DNA of 64,000 bases from Gammaproteobacteria bacterium. GTDB taxonomy: Bacteria; Pseudomonadota; Gammaproteobacteria; Eutrophobiales; Eutrophobiaceae. Every line of letters begins with the position of its first letter. The stretch's first letter is position 1. Shown in pieces: positions 18,681-27,970 of this stretch. Below the pieces are notes generated by a model. It did not search any database. It was not told where the DNA came from and saw only the letters and a program-made list of their open reading frames with translations. The translations under genes were made by a program, and so were the position numbers. The stretch covers positions 240,947 through 304,946 of the forward strand of contig SCUJ01000005.1 of assembly GCA_004297165.1 (NCBI GenBank), in the 5' to 3' direction.

Positions 18681-19328
18681 CTACCTTCCTTTACTTTCAA
18701 GCGCAGCTTCGCAGACGTAAACGCAGACCTTGGGCGCGCAGCCAACCCGATCATAGGCGTAACCGACCCTGACCATCCGGCCGCCGTAATCCTTCATGAG
18801 ATCGCCGCCTTCTACTTCGTATGTTTCACCGCCGAACTTCACGCGCTTCACCGCCTGGAAGTGACACCACTTTTCTCCGGCATTACAGAACATCCGGCCG
18901 CGGACCACACTGTCGGAAGGCGAAAGGACATATGTTGAGATGCCCTCCGGCTGGTGTTCCAACACCTCGGCCAACATGCCGAAAAGATTTTTCCCATCCT
19001 CGGACAGGATTTTCGCATCCCGCAGACTCCTGACGAAATCCGGCGCCTCTGATGTCAGGCCGGGATTCTGGTCGGAATGTGCGAACATGGAATTGCTGCG
19101 TCGACCCTGTGGTCCAAAGGCGTTAAATACCTCATTGTCGCGAATAATTATCTCTAGCGGACTGGCCGGCGTCGGCTCGCCACCATCAAGAACAGAGCAT
19201 TGCTCGGTTCCTTGCCACTCGCCCTGCAACGGCAGCCGGTCAACACTAACCGGATTTTCATCGCCGTATACGACAACCATGCCTCCGACCGTCAACCACG
19301 CCATTGCCACCAATAGTCTTTGTCTCAT
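18681..19328 (-). CDS. Unknown secreted protein
   Basis: From the ATG at 19328 (GAGGG eight bases upstream) the protein has 215 residues and a signal peptide (MRQRLLVAMAWLTVGGMVVVYG). The mature part (LQGEWQGTEQCSVLDGG...PLEIIIRDNEVFNAFGPQGRRSNSM...VVRGRMFCNAGEKWCHFQAVKRVKFGGETYEVEGG) has six Cys. It looks like a small beta-rich extracytoplasmic domain. I do not recognise the family. It lies 105 bp downstream of the first ADOP permease on the same strand, so it may belong to that sigma-54-controlled transcript. Confidence 0.65.
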   Translation of the reverse strand: MRQRLLVAMAWLTVGGMVVVYGDENPVSVDRLPLQGEWQGTEQCSVLDGGEPTPASPLEIIIRDNEVFNAFGPQGRRSNSMFAHSDQNPGLTSEAPDFVRSLRDAKILSEDGKNLFGMLAEVLEHQPEGISTYVLSPSDSVVRGRMFCNAGEKWCHFQAVKRVKFGGETYEVEGGDLMKDYGGRMVRVGYAYDRVGCAPKVCVYVCEAALESKGR

Positions 19329-19433
19329 CTCATAGCCCTCATTAATTGGGTTAAGGTCACAGATCCGGGAATTGCCATACACGATCGATTTTATGCCCTT
19401 GCTAGCGAAACAGAACAGGTTTATTTCGTGGCG

Positions 19434-21905
19434 TCACTCCTCCCGCAATGCCCGCATCGGATCGATGCGCGCGGCGCGGCTCGCGGGGAGCCAGCAGGCA
19501 AGTAACGAGGCGCCGGCTATGCCGCCAAGAGCCAGCGCATAGACCGCGGGATCGGCGGCGGTTACCGCCGGTATCTTAGCGGCCAATAATCGCCCGAGGG
19601 CCATCGCGCCGATACAGCCGAGCAACATACCGGCTGCGAGCAGACGTCCACCCTGCGCGAGCACCAGGCGCACCACATCCGCGCCGTGGGCGCCCAGCGA
19701 CATACGCACGCCCATCTCTCCGGAACGCTGCGTCACAGTCCAGGTCAGCACGCCATAGATGCCTATCACGGCGAGCGTGAAGGCGATCGCTGCGAATGCC
19801 AGCGTCAACGTCATGGGCGTTCGCTGTGGGCCAAGCGAACGCTTTAAGCGCGCGTCCATCGACATCACATCGAATAGCGCCAGGTCCGGGTCGATGCCGG
19901 CGATGACGTTGGCGGCGGCGCGGGTCAGATCGGCCGGGTTGAGGGTGGTGCGCAACGTGAACGCGCCAACGCCGAACTCGCTTTCTTTCCGATAATGCCA
20001 GTAAACCGTTTCCTTGCGCGGGTCCTCGGTCAACGTCTCGTGTTTTATTGCGGGCACGATGCCGACGATCGTGTACCAGATGATGTCTCCCGCGGCGTTC
20101 GCGTCCCCGATGCGCTTACCGAGCGCATCGCCGCCCGGCCAATATTTACCGGCGAGATTCTCGTCGACAATCGCGACCTGCTCCGGTTCATTGACCGTGA
20201 AGTTGCGGCCGCGGATCACCGGGATGTCGAGCGCCGGCAGAAAGCCTTCATTGATGCTGCGTTTTTGCGCATGTGGCGGCGCCGCTCCGGCAGGCGGCGT
20301 ATATCCGTCAATAGAATAACTACCTTGGGAGTTGTTGCCGGAGAATGGCAGCGCCGAGGTGAATCCGGCGTGCATGACGCCGGGCAGCGCGCGCAGTTCA
20401 GTGAGCGCCCGGTCGTAAAACCGTGTCCTTGATTCCGGGTCGGGATAGCGGCTGTCCGGCAACGCGATGCGCGCGGTCCATACCTGTTCGGCGTTGAAAC
20501 CCGCGCCTTCCCGTTGCAACTGCTGGAAACCCCGCGTCAACAGACCCGCTCCGACCAGCAAGGCCACGCTGACCGCGATCTGCACGATCACGAGCGCGCC
20601 GCGAAACGCCCGCGCCCGCGTTCCACCGTCGCCGAGGCGCCCGGCTTCGTGCACGGTCTGTGCGAGATCCGATCGCAGCAGCACAAACAACGGCAGCAGG
20701 CTCGACGCGAGGGCCGCGAACATGGCGGCGCAGACCGTGTAAATGTATACATTACCATCCTGTACGAACTCGATACCCTGACTGGAATTATCGAACCCGA
20801 GAAAGCGGACCAGATCGAGCCCGCCAACGGCAAGCGCAAGTCCCGCGCCGGCGCCAGTAACCGCAAGCAGCAGACTCTCGACCAGCACCAGTCGAATCAG
20901 GCGCCGCGGGTCCGCGCCAAGCGCGAAGCGCGTCGCCAGTTCCTTGCGCCGCGCCAGCATCCGCGCGAGTTGCAGATTGGCGACGTTGGCGCAGGCGATG
21001 ACGAGCACCGCGATCACGATGCCTTGCAGGATGACCATCATCTGCCGGTAGTCCCCGACCATGCGCTCGCGCAGCGGCTGGGCGCGTCCGGTAAAACCCG
21101 TCGTTGCGATGAAGGACTCACCCTGCGGCAACCGTCCGGCCTCGAGGTTCTGCAGTACGATGGAATCGAGCTCCGCCTGCAGCGCGGCAACCGACGCGCC
21201 CGGCCGCAAACGCCCGATGCTGCCCGAATACTCCCGCCCGCGTTCCCTGTCGCTCATCTGCTCCGGGGTGAACGCAAACGGCGTCCAGACATCCATGGAG
21301 CGATCCGGAAACATGAAGCCCTCCGGCATCACGCCGATGATGCGGTAGGGTATGCCATCGAGATCGAGGTCGGCGCCGATCGCATCGTTGCGCGCACCGA
21401 AGCGTTCCCGCCACAGACGCTGGCTCACGACCGCCACTCGATCCTGGCCCGGCTGCATTTCCGCTTCGTTGAATATCCTGCCGAGCAGCGGCGCGCCGCC
21501 GAGTACGCTGAACAGCGATGACGACGCGTTCACGACCTGGATCCTTTCCGGCGCGCCGTTGCCGCCCAGAGTGCGCGGTCTGGCCGTGAAGATTGCTAGA
21601 TCCTCCAGCGAGGGTGCGCGTTCGCGCCGATCGAGATAATCCGGGATCGAGGTCCCGGCGAACATGAGGTTCATCTTGGGATAGACATTGAATACCGCCA
21701 CCAACCGATCGTCATCCGGGTACGGCAGTGGCCGCAGGAACAGGCCATTGAAAACGCTGAATACGGTCGTATTGGCGCCGAGCGCGAACGCGAACACTGC
21801 AATCGTCACCAGCGCGTAACCGGGCCGCTGCGCCAGCGCGCGCATGGAGTAACGGATATCCTGAACCAGATTGCTCAGCATGGCGTGTGTTTTAGTGTCA
21901 TTCAT
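19434..21905 (-). CDS. FtsX/MacB-type ABC permease, ADOP family (copy 1)
   Basis: The 823-residue protein has the ADOP layout, two fused MacB-type permease halves. The N-terminal segment is ALAQRPGYALVTIAVFAFALGANTTVFSVFNGLFLRPLPYPDDDRL. Periplasmic domain 1 carries PFNEAE-like and GIPYRIIGVMP stretches. The FtsX core is [37 protein letters not shown] second periplasmic domain follows, then the C-terminal FtsX core ending [15 protein letters not shown]. No ATPase gene is adjacent, so it must borrow one. Transcription should start at the sigma-54 promoter at 21940-21956, giving a 25-base leader with a GGGAG ribosome site. Confidence 0.88.
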   Translation of the reverse strand: MNDTKTHAMLSNLVQDIRYSMRALAQRPGYALVTIAVFAFALGANTTVFSVFNGLFLRPLPYPDDDRLVAVFNVYPKMNLMFAGTSIPDYLDRRERAPSLEDLAIFTARPRTLGGNGAPERIQVVNASSSLFSVLGGAPLLGRIFNEAEMQPGQDRVAVVSQRLWRERFGARNDAIGADLDLDGIPYRIIGVMPEGFMFPDRSMDVWTPFAFTPEQMSDRERGREYSGSIGRLRPGASVAALQAELDSIVLQNLEAGRLPQGESFIATTGFTGRAQPLRERMVGDYRQMMVILQGIVIAVLVIACANVANLQLARMLARRKELATRFALGADPRRLIRLVLVESLLLAVTGAGAGLALAVGGLDLVRFLGFDNSSQGIEFVQDGNVYIYTVCAAMFAALASSLLPLFVLLRSDLAQTVHEAGRLGDGGTRARAFRGALVIVQIAVSVALLVGAGLLTRGFQQLQREGAGFNAEQVWTARIALPDSRYPDPESRTRFYDRALTELRALPGVMHAGFTSALPFSGNNSQGSYSIDGYTPPAGAAPPHAQKRSINEGFLPALDIPVIRGRNFTVNEPEQVAIVDENLAGKYWPGGDALGKRIGDANAAGDIIWYTIVGIVPAIKHETLTEDPRKETVYWHYRKESEFGVGAFTLRTTLNPADLTRAAANVIAGIDPDLALFDVMSMDARLKRSLGPQRTPMTLTLAFAAIAFTLAVIGIYGVLTWTVTQRSGEMGVRMSLGAHGADVVRLVLAQGGRLLAAGMLLGCIGAMALGRLLAAKIPAVTAADPAVYALALGGIAGASLLACWLPASRAARIDPMRALREE

Positions 21906-21939
21906 CCCGCAAGATCTCCCTCTTAATGTATCTTCCAGA

Positions 21940-21956
21940 TGGCAACTCTCGTGCCA
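21940..21956 (-). promoter_or_regulatory. Sigma-54 promoter of ADOP copy 1
   Basis: Read on the minus strand, the sequence is TGGCACGAGAGTTGCCA. It matches the sigma-54 -24/-12 consensus TGGCAC-N5-TTGC, with the required 10 bases between GG and GC. The predicted transcription start is near 21930, 25 bases before the ATG at 21905. An inverted repeat resembling the shared upstream site is centred about 110 bp further upstream. Confidence 0.8.
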
Positions 21957-22032
21957 ATAGCCTAATCACTGGCAACGCCTTGATTTAACTCCGGTCAGGG
22001 GTGGGGAATGGCGATTGCTTCAACCCTGATTT

Positions 22033-22046
22033 TCCCGGAATCGCGA
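22033..22046. promoter_or_regulatory. Candidate activator (enhancer) site for ADOP copy 1
   Basis: TCCCG-GAAT-CGCGA is an imperfect copy (one mismatch) of the TCCCG-N4-CGGGA inverted repeat that occurs upstream of the other two sigma-54 promoters. It is centred about 110 bp before the predicted transcription start, in the normal range for NtrC-type enhancer sites. It lies inside the divergent region shared with tag. Confidence 0.5.
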
Positions 22047-22089
22047 TACAGGATTCCAGTATTGGGACGAGGTGTATACTGGCAAATCC

Positions 22090-22701
22090 ATGAACGCAAC
22101 GATTACAGGTCCCGATGGCAAGCTGCGTTGCCGCTGGTGCGGCGCCGCGCCGGAATTTCTGGCGTATCACGATGCCGAATGGGGATTCCCGGTCGGCGAT
22201 GACCGGCGTCTGTTCGAGAAATTGTGTCTGGAGGGTTTTCAATCCGGGCTCAGTTGGCGCACCATCCTCGCCAAGCGCGAGAACTTCCGCGCCGCCTTCC
22301 ATGATTTCGACTTTGACCGGATCGCGCGCTATGCCCAACGCGATATCGACCGTCTGCTGAAAGACGCGGGCATCGTCCGCCATCGCGGCAAGATCGAGGC
22401 GGCGATCAACAACGCGCGACAGGCTCGGGAACTCGTCAAACGGGAAGGATCGCTGGCGGCCTTCCTCTGGCGTTATGAACCTCACCCGAAGAGTTTCGCC
22501 AAACCGCAGACCGTTTCGACCTCCGCGGAGTCGCTTGCCTTGTCGAAGGCCCTGAAAAAACTCGGCTGGAAATTCGTCGGCCCGACCACGGTGCATGCCT
22601 TCATGCAGGCGATGGGGCTAGTCAACGATCATGTCGAGGGTTGTGTGATTCGGGCCAAAGTCGAACGCGCGCGCAAGAGTTTCAGGCGGCCTGACGGCTG
22701 A
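22090..22701 (+). CDS. tag: DNA-3-methyladenine glycosylase I
   Basis: The 203-residue repair enzyme excises 3-methyladenine from DNA. It has the Tag features LRCRWCG...YHDAEWGFPVGDDRRLFEKLCLEGFQSGLSWRTIL. These include Zn-ligand Cys/His near the N-terminus and the substrate-contacting Glu in LFEKL. The C-terminal NDHVEGC supplies the other Zn ligands (His-x3-Cys). FVGPTTVHAFMQAMGLVNDH is diagnostic. An upstream in-frame Met (22072) would add MYTGKS, but the ATG at 22090 gives the standard length. It is divergent from ADOP copy 1, with that gene's promoter and upstream site lying in the intergenic region. Confidence 0.93.
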   Translation: MNATITGPDGKLRCRWCGAAPEFLAYHDAEWGFPVGDDRRLFEKLCLEGFQSGLSWRTILAKRENFRAAFHDFDFDRIARYAQRDIDRLLKDAGIVRHRGKIEAAINNARQARELVKREGSLAAFLWRYEPHPKSFAKPQTVSTSAESLALSKALKKLGWKFVGPTTVHAFMQAMGLVNDHVEGCVIRAKVERARKSFRRPDG

Positions 22702-22787
22702 TATTGGCGTTGTCCGGCCCCTGGACACGCCCCTGTTCTGCAGATCGGGCGTCCAAGGAAACCGGGTTTATCTTGCCGTTTGAAATC

Positions 22788-25196
22788 CTACTTCAGCGCC
22801 TGCAGGATTTCCTCTTCCTGAACCTCCCAAACTTTCTCGTAGGCCGTCCATTCGTTTTCCGCGACTTCGACTTCGGGCACAAGCCGGCGTCCCCTCGATA
22901 AAATGAACCACGCCAGAGGCAACACGCCGCCGAAGATGAACACAACCCCTCCGATAGTACGGAGATAAGTCAGAGTCGCAAATACGGGCCCCGTTACGAA
23001 CTCCTGTGTGCGGGCGTACCAGAACCCGTGCGTGAAAACGGCTGCGATTTGATACACTCCTGCCGGGAACAGATCCAGCGTCATCATCAGCACCAATCCA
23101 CCATTCAGCGACCAAAAGGCGGTTTTGATCAGTTTCTCGTTCCAGTAGGCTCTTTGGAACAGATGCTGGCAGCAAAACAGCATTCCAGCCAGGGCAACGT
23201 TGCCTTTTACCCCAAACATGGCGGCGTGAGCATGATTGCCTGTAAGGTAGGTTCCATGCTCGTAGTAATTGATGATGGGAAGATTGATTAACGAGCCAAA
23301 TACTCCCGCTCCCACAATGTTCCAGAAATTGACGGCGAGAATGAACATCCAGACCCCGTCCATCACGAATTTCTGCTTCCCTTCGTGCAGGTATTCGCTG
23401 GCCCGGACCATTTCCGTTCGCATCCGCCATGCATCCAGGGTGAGCAGGAGCAGAGGCAACACCTGAAGCGTGGAGAAGACGCTTCCAAGCGCAATGATGC
23501 CCGACGGTTTGGCGATCCAGTAGAAATTATGGGAAATTCCGATCAACGCCGTGATCAGAAACATCATCACCGCAAGAAAAATAACCCGTTCCGCCATCGA
23601 GCGGGTGAGAAGGCCCATCTGCACGAGCATGTACCCGATCACACAGGTCGTGAACACCTCAAATGTGACCTCAACCCACATATGGATGTTCATCCAGCGC
23701 CAGTAGTCCGATATGGCAAAATTCTGCGTCGGAGTCATGAACATGCCGAAGAACAGGAACAGGACCATGATGCCGCTGCCGTAAAACAGCCATGCGGGAA
23801 CGGACCATAGGTTCTGCTTTGTGATCCACTGCCTCACGGAGCGGAAGATGATAACGATCCAGAGGACGAATCCGCACAACATGAGGATATGCCAGAATCG
23901 CCCGAGCTCCAGGAACTCCCAGCCTTGACTGCCGAACCAGTACGCAACCTCGTCGCTCAGGCGTCCCGTCTGCCCGAGATAAATGCCAAACAGCGCTCCG
24001 GCGCCCACGATGAAACACACCCAAAATAGCAGGTTGATCAGGAACCGCTGACCGCCCGGGACGTTGGAAAGTCTGGGCAGAAAAAATATGGTGTAACCGA
24101 CCCAGCACATGAAGAACCAGTAGATCTGCAGGATAAGATGCCAGCCTCGAACCACCGTGAAGGGGATGGTAATACCAAACAGATTGACGATGGCGGTGGT
24201 GGGTCCGCCTTTGACGAAATCTTCCGCGCTTAAGACGCCGGCCAGAACCTGCAACAGGAATAGAACGATTGCGAAGGCAAAAAACTTGTAGGTGGAGCTT
24301 TGGGTTGGCCGAACGTGGGCGTCTCCCGAATTCTCAAGGTCCACCGTTGTAAGCGACCAGCCCTTTCCCTTGAACGGATCTGCGGGCAGTGCTTTCATTT
24401 GACCGTACACATACAGGACCAGCATGGTCCCCGCGAGCAGCGCGAGAATTGAAGCAAGACTCCAGAAAATGGTTGCGAAGGTGGGAGTGTTGCCGGCCTC
24501 CGGATCATAGGGCCAGTTGTGAGTATAACTATATGTCTCACCCGGACGATCCGCCGCGGCGACCCAACCTCCCCAGAAGAAATAGGCTGTTAATGCCTCG
24601 ATGTCTTCCGGGTCGGAGATGTGTCCCATCATTCTTCCCGACTGAAAGGCTTCGGGATATTCGGGGTCCGTAAACATCCGGGTGTAATGATTAATCAACT
24701 CCCGGTAAGCGGCAACCTGGGCGTCGTTGATGCGAATGACGGCAGCCTTCTCGTCCCATCCGTTCGTATGGACTTCTCTTGTAACCCTCGCCGCGATCGC
24801 GTCCTTGTCGTATTGAGCCAGATCAGTCTGACGACTCGTCACCTCTTTTCCATAGAAGGACCGCATGGATACAATCGTTCGGTGCAGGGCATCGGCCGTG
24901 AAATCCGGCCCCCGTTCGGCGCCATCGCCCCAAAACGAACCATAAGACATCAAACCCTTGAGATGGAACACCTCCTTGCCCCGCTGGATGCGCCATTCTG
25001 GAATCACTACCTCCCCGGTAGTGGACGACACGAATCCGGTCAGCGGTGGAGATCCGGAATAGGTCCACAGGCCGAGAGCAACTAACCCGATGGTGCTTAT
25101 CCCGGCGACTATCAGGAAGTGTGCCCACCAGTATTTTTTGGCGAGCAGAATGTGCGCAAAGTTTTGATGCTTGCTTTTTGGGAAATCGATTTGCAT
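22788..25196 (-). CDS. nod: qNOR-like haem-copper oxidase with NO-dismutase (NOD) residue pattern
   Basis: The 802-residue membrane protein has the qNOR architecture: an N-terminal TM segment, a cytochrome-c-like periplasmic domain without CxxCH, and about 13 further TM helices. Retained: H505 and E509 in NIHMWVE, H556, and putative haem-ligand His in RGWH and GNHAH. Replaced, by alignment to remembered Geobacillus qNOR numbering with constant offset: H560 (FeB ligand) is N557 in GISHNFYW; E581 is Q578 in FSTLQVLP. Quinol-site H328 and E332 are E325 and K329 in SAEDFVKGG; D746 is G750 in RTIGG. This is the set reported for putative NO dismutases (2 NO to N2 + O2). Start ATG 25196 has AGAGGG five bases upstream; a TTG at 25256 is the alternative. 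No norC or nir gene is adjacent. Confidence 0.85.
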   Translation of the reverse strand: MQIDFPKSKHQNFAHILLAKKYWWAHFLIVAGISTIGLVALGLWTYSGSPPLTGFVSSTTGEVVIPEWRIQRGKEVFHLKGLMSYGSFWGDGAERGPDFTADALHRTIVSMRSFYGKEVTSRQTDLAQYDKDAIAARVTREVHTNGWDEKAAVIRINDAQVAAYRELINHYTRMFTDPEYPEAFQSGRMMGHISDPEDIEALTAYFFWGGWVAAADRPGETYSYTHNWPYDPEAGNTPTFATIFWSLASILALLAGTMLVLYVYGQMKALPADPFKGKGWSLTTVDLENSGDAHVRPTQSSTYKFFAFAIVLFLLQVLAGVLSAEDFVKGGPTTAIVNLFGITIPFTVVRGWHLILQIYWFFMCWVGYTIFFLPRLSNVPGGQRFLINLLFWVCFIVGAGALFGIYLGQTGRLSDEVAYWFGSQGWEFLELGRFWHILMLCGFVLWIVIIFRSVRQWITKQNLWSVPAWLFYGSGIMVLFLFFGMFMTPTQNFAISDYWRWMNIHMWVEVTFEVFTTCVIGYMLVQMGLLTRSMAERVIFLAVMMFLITALIGISHNFYWIAKPSGIIALGSVFSTLQVLPLLLLTLDAWRMRTEMVRASEYLHEGKQKFVMDGVWMFILAVNFWNIVGAGVFGSLINLPIINYYEHGTYLTGNHAHAAMFGVKGNVALAGMLFCCQHLFQRAYWNEKLIKTAFWSLNGGLVLMMTLDLFPAGVYQIAAVFTHGFWYARTQEFVTGPVFATLTYLRTIGGVVFIFGGVLPLAWFILSRGRRLVPEVEVAENEWTAYEKVWEVQEEEILQALK

Positions 25197-25283
25197 TTTC
25201 GCCCTCTGGGTCGCCGCTTGCATGTCTGATTGAATATTTGAGAAAGGGGCGGACAATAACCCATGGGTTTACTGCCATCAAAT

Positions 25284-25335
25284 TGGAATTTTCTATTAAA
25301 CTGGAATTATCTATCGTCCTTTCTATTGGAATTAT
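25284..25335. promoter_or_regulatory. Three GGAATT-containing repeats upstream of the NOD-like gene
   Basis: TGGAATT-N-TCTAT occurs at 25284-25296 and 25302-25314, 18 bp apart. A third, shorter copy (TTGGAATTATGG) begins at 25326. The tract is AT-rich and lies 90-140 bp before the chosen start, where a promoter or operator is expected. It does not match the FNR/DNR box, the NorR site or the NsrR consensus as I know them. The binding protein is unknown. Confidence 0.4.
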
Positions 25336-25388
25336 GGACGGGATGCCGGCGTTAATCTGTACAAAGAACCCGTGACACGGTTTCCATG

Positions 25389-27203
25389 TCACTCCGCCTT
25401 GGTGGTGACCACCGCCAGGATCTCCTGCTCCCGTCGATGCAACCATTCGGCCTGACGGTCCAGGATGATCAGATACAGCCATATCATCAGCGCGGTCTGA
25501 ATGAGGACAAGCACGAGGAACGTGGGGAAGCCCTCGCCCCATGCCATGAGGTGCATCAGATATTCGATGCCCAGGGGCAGGGCCAGCAGGACGAGGGGCA
25601 CGAGCGACGCCAGGGTGGCCAGAAAGCGCAGCAGTAATTTAAGACTCTGGCCGGTGGCCGGCATGGCCGTACCCGGTTTAACCACCAATGGCAGGTATAT
25701 CGACATCGCGTTCCCCGCCACGCAAAACCACAGAAAGATCGGGATTATCTGTAACGACACGGCAGCGAGGTGATCCGGCCGCAGCGGCGCCAGCCATTGG
25801 CATAGACCAATCGCCAGAACCATCAGGCCGGCGCCGAACGGGAAGAAGGCCAGATTCTTGCCCAGCAACACGTCCCGGCGTGAGGCGGGACTCAGCACAA
25901 AGGCACGAAAACCGGAGCGGTCGTAGGCGAATTGATTGGTCTGCAGATAGAGAATGCTCATCAGCAGCATTAAAGCGGCGAAGCCCAGGGCCCGCAGCGC
26001 GCCCGGATACTCCGCAATCTCCGCCTTCCCCGAACCTGACATCCCGCCGAACACCAACAGCATGATCAGCGGCGACAACAGCGTCAGTTTCATTTCCGGT
26101 ATCCGCAACAGATAGCGGAAACTTGCAACGCTCACGGCATATGCGCGCTCCGGGACCCAGGGGAGGCGCAGACCGGCATGGGCCCGCCTTCCGTTGACGG
26201 GACGCGTCCGGGGGCGCGCCTGGACCTGGGACGCGGCGCGTTGCTTCGATCCATGCCCGGCACTGAACTCGCCCCGGTAAAGCCGCAGCGTCGTCTGATA
26301 CGATCGCCGCAAACTCCAGGCGCCGATCAATCCCATTCCGAAAAAACACGCCAGGGCGGGAATAATCCTCCCCTCCAGGGTGTTCACGACCCCATACGCC
26401 AACCACCCTGGCGGCAGGATCGCACTGGCAAAACGCGCGCGCGATTGCAGCTTGAAAACTTCCTCAGGCGTCATGGGTTGCCGGCGTTGATTCCGTCTCG
26501 CCTGCAGGTCCACGCTTTTATCCCCGGCATTCACGGTCACGGCTGGGGCGTTTGTATCGGCGTCTGCCTTATGGCGATACATCGAAACGATGCCCGGCAG
26601 GGATGGCGACATCATCACCAATAGAAATGCCATGGTGATAATCACTATCATGGTCTGCCGGCGCCGCGGATTGGCCAACATGCTGGCCAGCCAACCGCGG
26701 AACTGATATATCAGCGCCGTCATCATCAGAAAAAACACGACAACAAATAACGGCAGGATAAATGCCGCGGCCCCGTCCGACTCGATCGACAGTCCCAGTG
26801 ACAAGCCCAGCATCCCGGAGAAGAACACCAGCGCGCTCAGGTTCATGCTGGAGCCGAGATAATTAATCAGAAACGCCCCGCTCAGCGTCATTGGCAGATG
26901 CATAAACTTGTCAAGCGACAACATTTCAGCGCGCTGCAATTCGACCATGATTCCGATGACGGTAAAAAACAGATAGGCAACGATCACGCCGGCGAATGTG
27001 AGCATCGCCACCTCCGGCGGGCGGTTGGGGAGTGATGTGGCGCCGAGCAGGAATCCAATAATCAAGGCGGCCAGGGCGCTAAGCGCAAAGACGATCTTGA
27101 AGATAAAGAAGAGCGCAAGGCTGACCGCCCCGTGCCGCCGGCTGTGATTCAGGACCAACCGCCAGCGCAGCCAGAGGAATGTCTTGAGATGATGCCAGGT
27201 CAC
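25389..27203 (-). CDS. ABC-2-type transporter permease
   Basis: The 604-residue protein has about twelve hydrophobic segments (for example SLALFFIFKIVFALSALAALIIGFLLGA and FILPLFVVVFFLMMTALIY). A hydrophilic loop sits at about residues 215-245 and a basic cytoplasmic loop at about 325-350. It overlaps the upstream ATPase gene by 4 bp, so the pair forms one exporter. The long double-length permease resembles those of ABC-2 export systems. The substrate is unknown. The sequence gives no obvious link to the NOD-like gene 192 bp downstream. Confidence 0.75.
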   Translation of the reverse strand: MTWHHLKTFLWLRWRLVLNHSRRHGAVSLALFFIFKIVFALSALAALIIGFLLGATSLPNRPPEVAMLTFAGVIVAYLFFTVIGIMVELQRAEMLSLDKFMHLPMTLSGAFLINYLGSSMNLSALVFFSGMLGLSLGLSIESDGAAAFILPLFVVVFFLMMTALIYQFRGWLASMLANPRRRQTMIVIITMAFLLVMMSPSLPGIVSMYRHKADADTNAPAVTVNAGDKSVDLQARRNQRRQPMTPEEVFKLQSRARFASAILPPGWLAYGVVNTLEGRIIPALACFFGMGLIGAWSLRRSYQTTLRLYRGEFSAGHGSKQRAASQVQARPRTRPVNGRRAHAGLRLPWVPERAYAVSVASFRYLLRIPEMKLTLLSPLIMLLVFGGMSGSGKAEIAEYPGALRALGFAALMLLMSILYLQTNQFAYDRSGFRAFVLSPASRRDVLLGKNLAFFPFGAGLMVLAIGLCQWLAPLRPDHLAAVSLQIIPIFLWFCVAGNAMSIYLPLVVKPGTAMPATGQSLKLLLRFLATLASLVPLVLLALPLGIEYLMHLMAWGEGFPTFLVLVLIQTALMIWLYLIILDRQAEWLHRREQEILAVVTTKAE

Positions 27204-27970
27204 GTCCCGGACTCGTCCAGCCAGGAGAGCTTCTGCACCGCCTCCGCGTCGGCGCCGACCTTTTCCAGAAACCGTGCCTCAAGCGAACTGCCCCGCCGGA
27301 TATCGTCGAGCGCGGCCTGCTCCACCAGCCGCCCCTTGGCAATGATGCCGACGTGGGTGCAGAGTTTTTCGACCACTTCGAGGACATGCGAGGTCAGAAA
27401 CACCGTCGAGCCGCGTCGTACATAATCGGCGAGCAGATCGCGGATGACGCGAGAAGTGACGGCATCGACGCCCTCGAACGGTTCATCCAGAAACAGCAGG
27501 TCGGGATTCGGCAGCAGCGCCGCGGCCAGCGCGAGTTTCTTTTTCATCCCGTGTGAATATTCGAGCGTCAGCTTCTTTTCATCGCCGTCCAGCCCGAGCA
27601 GGGATAACAATTCGTCGATCCGTTGCTGGATCGTCCCGCCGGGCAGCAGGTACATGCGGCCGATGAAGGTCAGGTGTTCGCGCGCGGTCAGGTGATCGAA
27701 CAAGGCCAAATCTTCCGGCACCACGCCGATTCGCTGTTTCGCCTCCAGCGCCTCGTCCATCTCGAAGATGTTTTTTTCGAGGACGCGCGCGTGTCCGCCG
27801 GACGCGGCCAGCAGGCCGGTGAGCATTTTGATGGTGGTCGATTTTCCAGCCCCGTTGGGGCCGAGAAATCCGTAAAACGTGCCGCGCTCCACTTGCAGAT
27901 CCAGACGATCCACCGCGCAGACGCCATCGAAATAGCGGGTGAGTTGATTGGTTCTAATAGCCAGGTCCAT
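27200..27970 (-). CDS. ABC transporter ATP-binding protein (ABC-2 exporter type)
   Basis: Starting at MDLAIRTNQLTRYF (ATG at 27970) the protein has 256 residues. Motifs are Walker A GFLGPNGAGKSTTIKML, Q-loop GVVPED, signature LEYSHGMKKKLALAAALL (SHGMKKK, typical of the ABC-2/CcmA-like group rather than LSGGQ), Walker B PDLLFLDEPFEGVDAV and switch His in TSHVLE. It overlaps the permease start by 4 bp and the end of the cyclase-domain gene by 17 bp, so all three are translationally coupled. Confidence 0.88.
   Translation of the reverse strand: MDLAIRTNQLTRYFDGVCAVDRLDLQVERGTFYGFLGPNGAGKSTTIKMLTGLLAASGGHARVLEKNIFEMDEALEAKQRIGVVPEDLALFDHLTAREHLTFIGRMYLLPGGTIQQRIDELLSLLGLDGDEKKLTLEYSHGMKKKLALAAALLPNPDLLFLDEPFEGVDAVTSRVIRDLLADYVRRGSTVFLTSHVLEVVEKLCTHVGIIAKGRLVEQAALDDIRRGSSLEARFLEKVGADAEAVQKLSWLDESGT

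Noticed and set aside
22788..25196. Ordinary quinol-dependent NO reductase (norZ)
   Set aside because: The overall fold is qNOR, but the FeB-ligand His, the catalytic-site Glu and the quinol-site His, Glu and Asp are all substituted.
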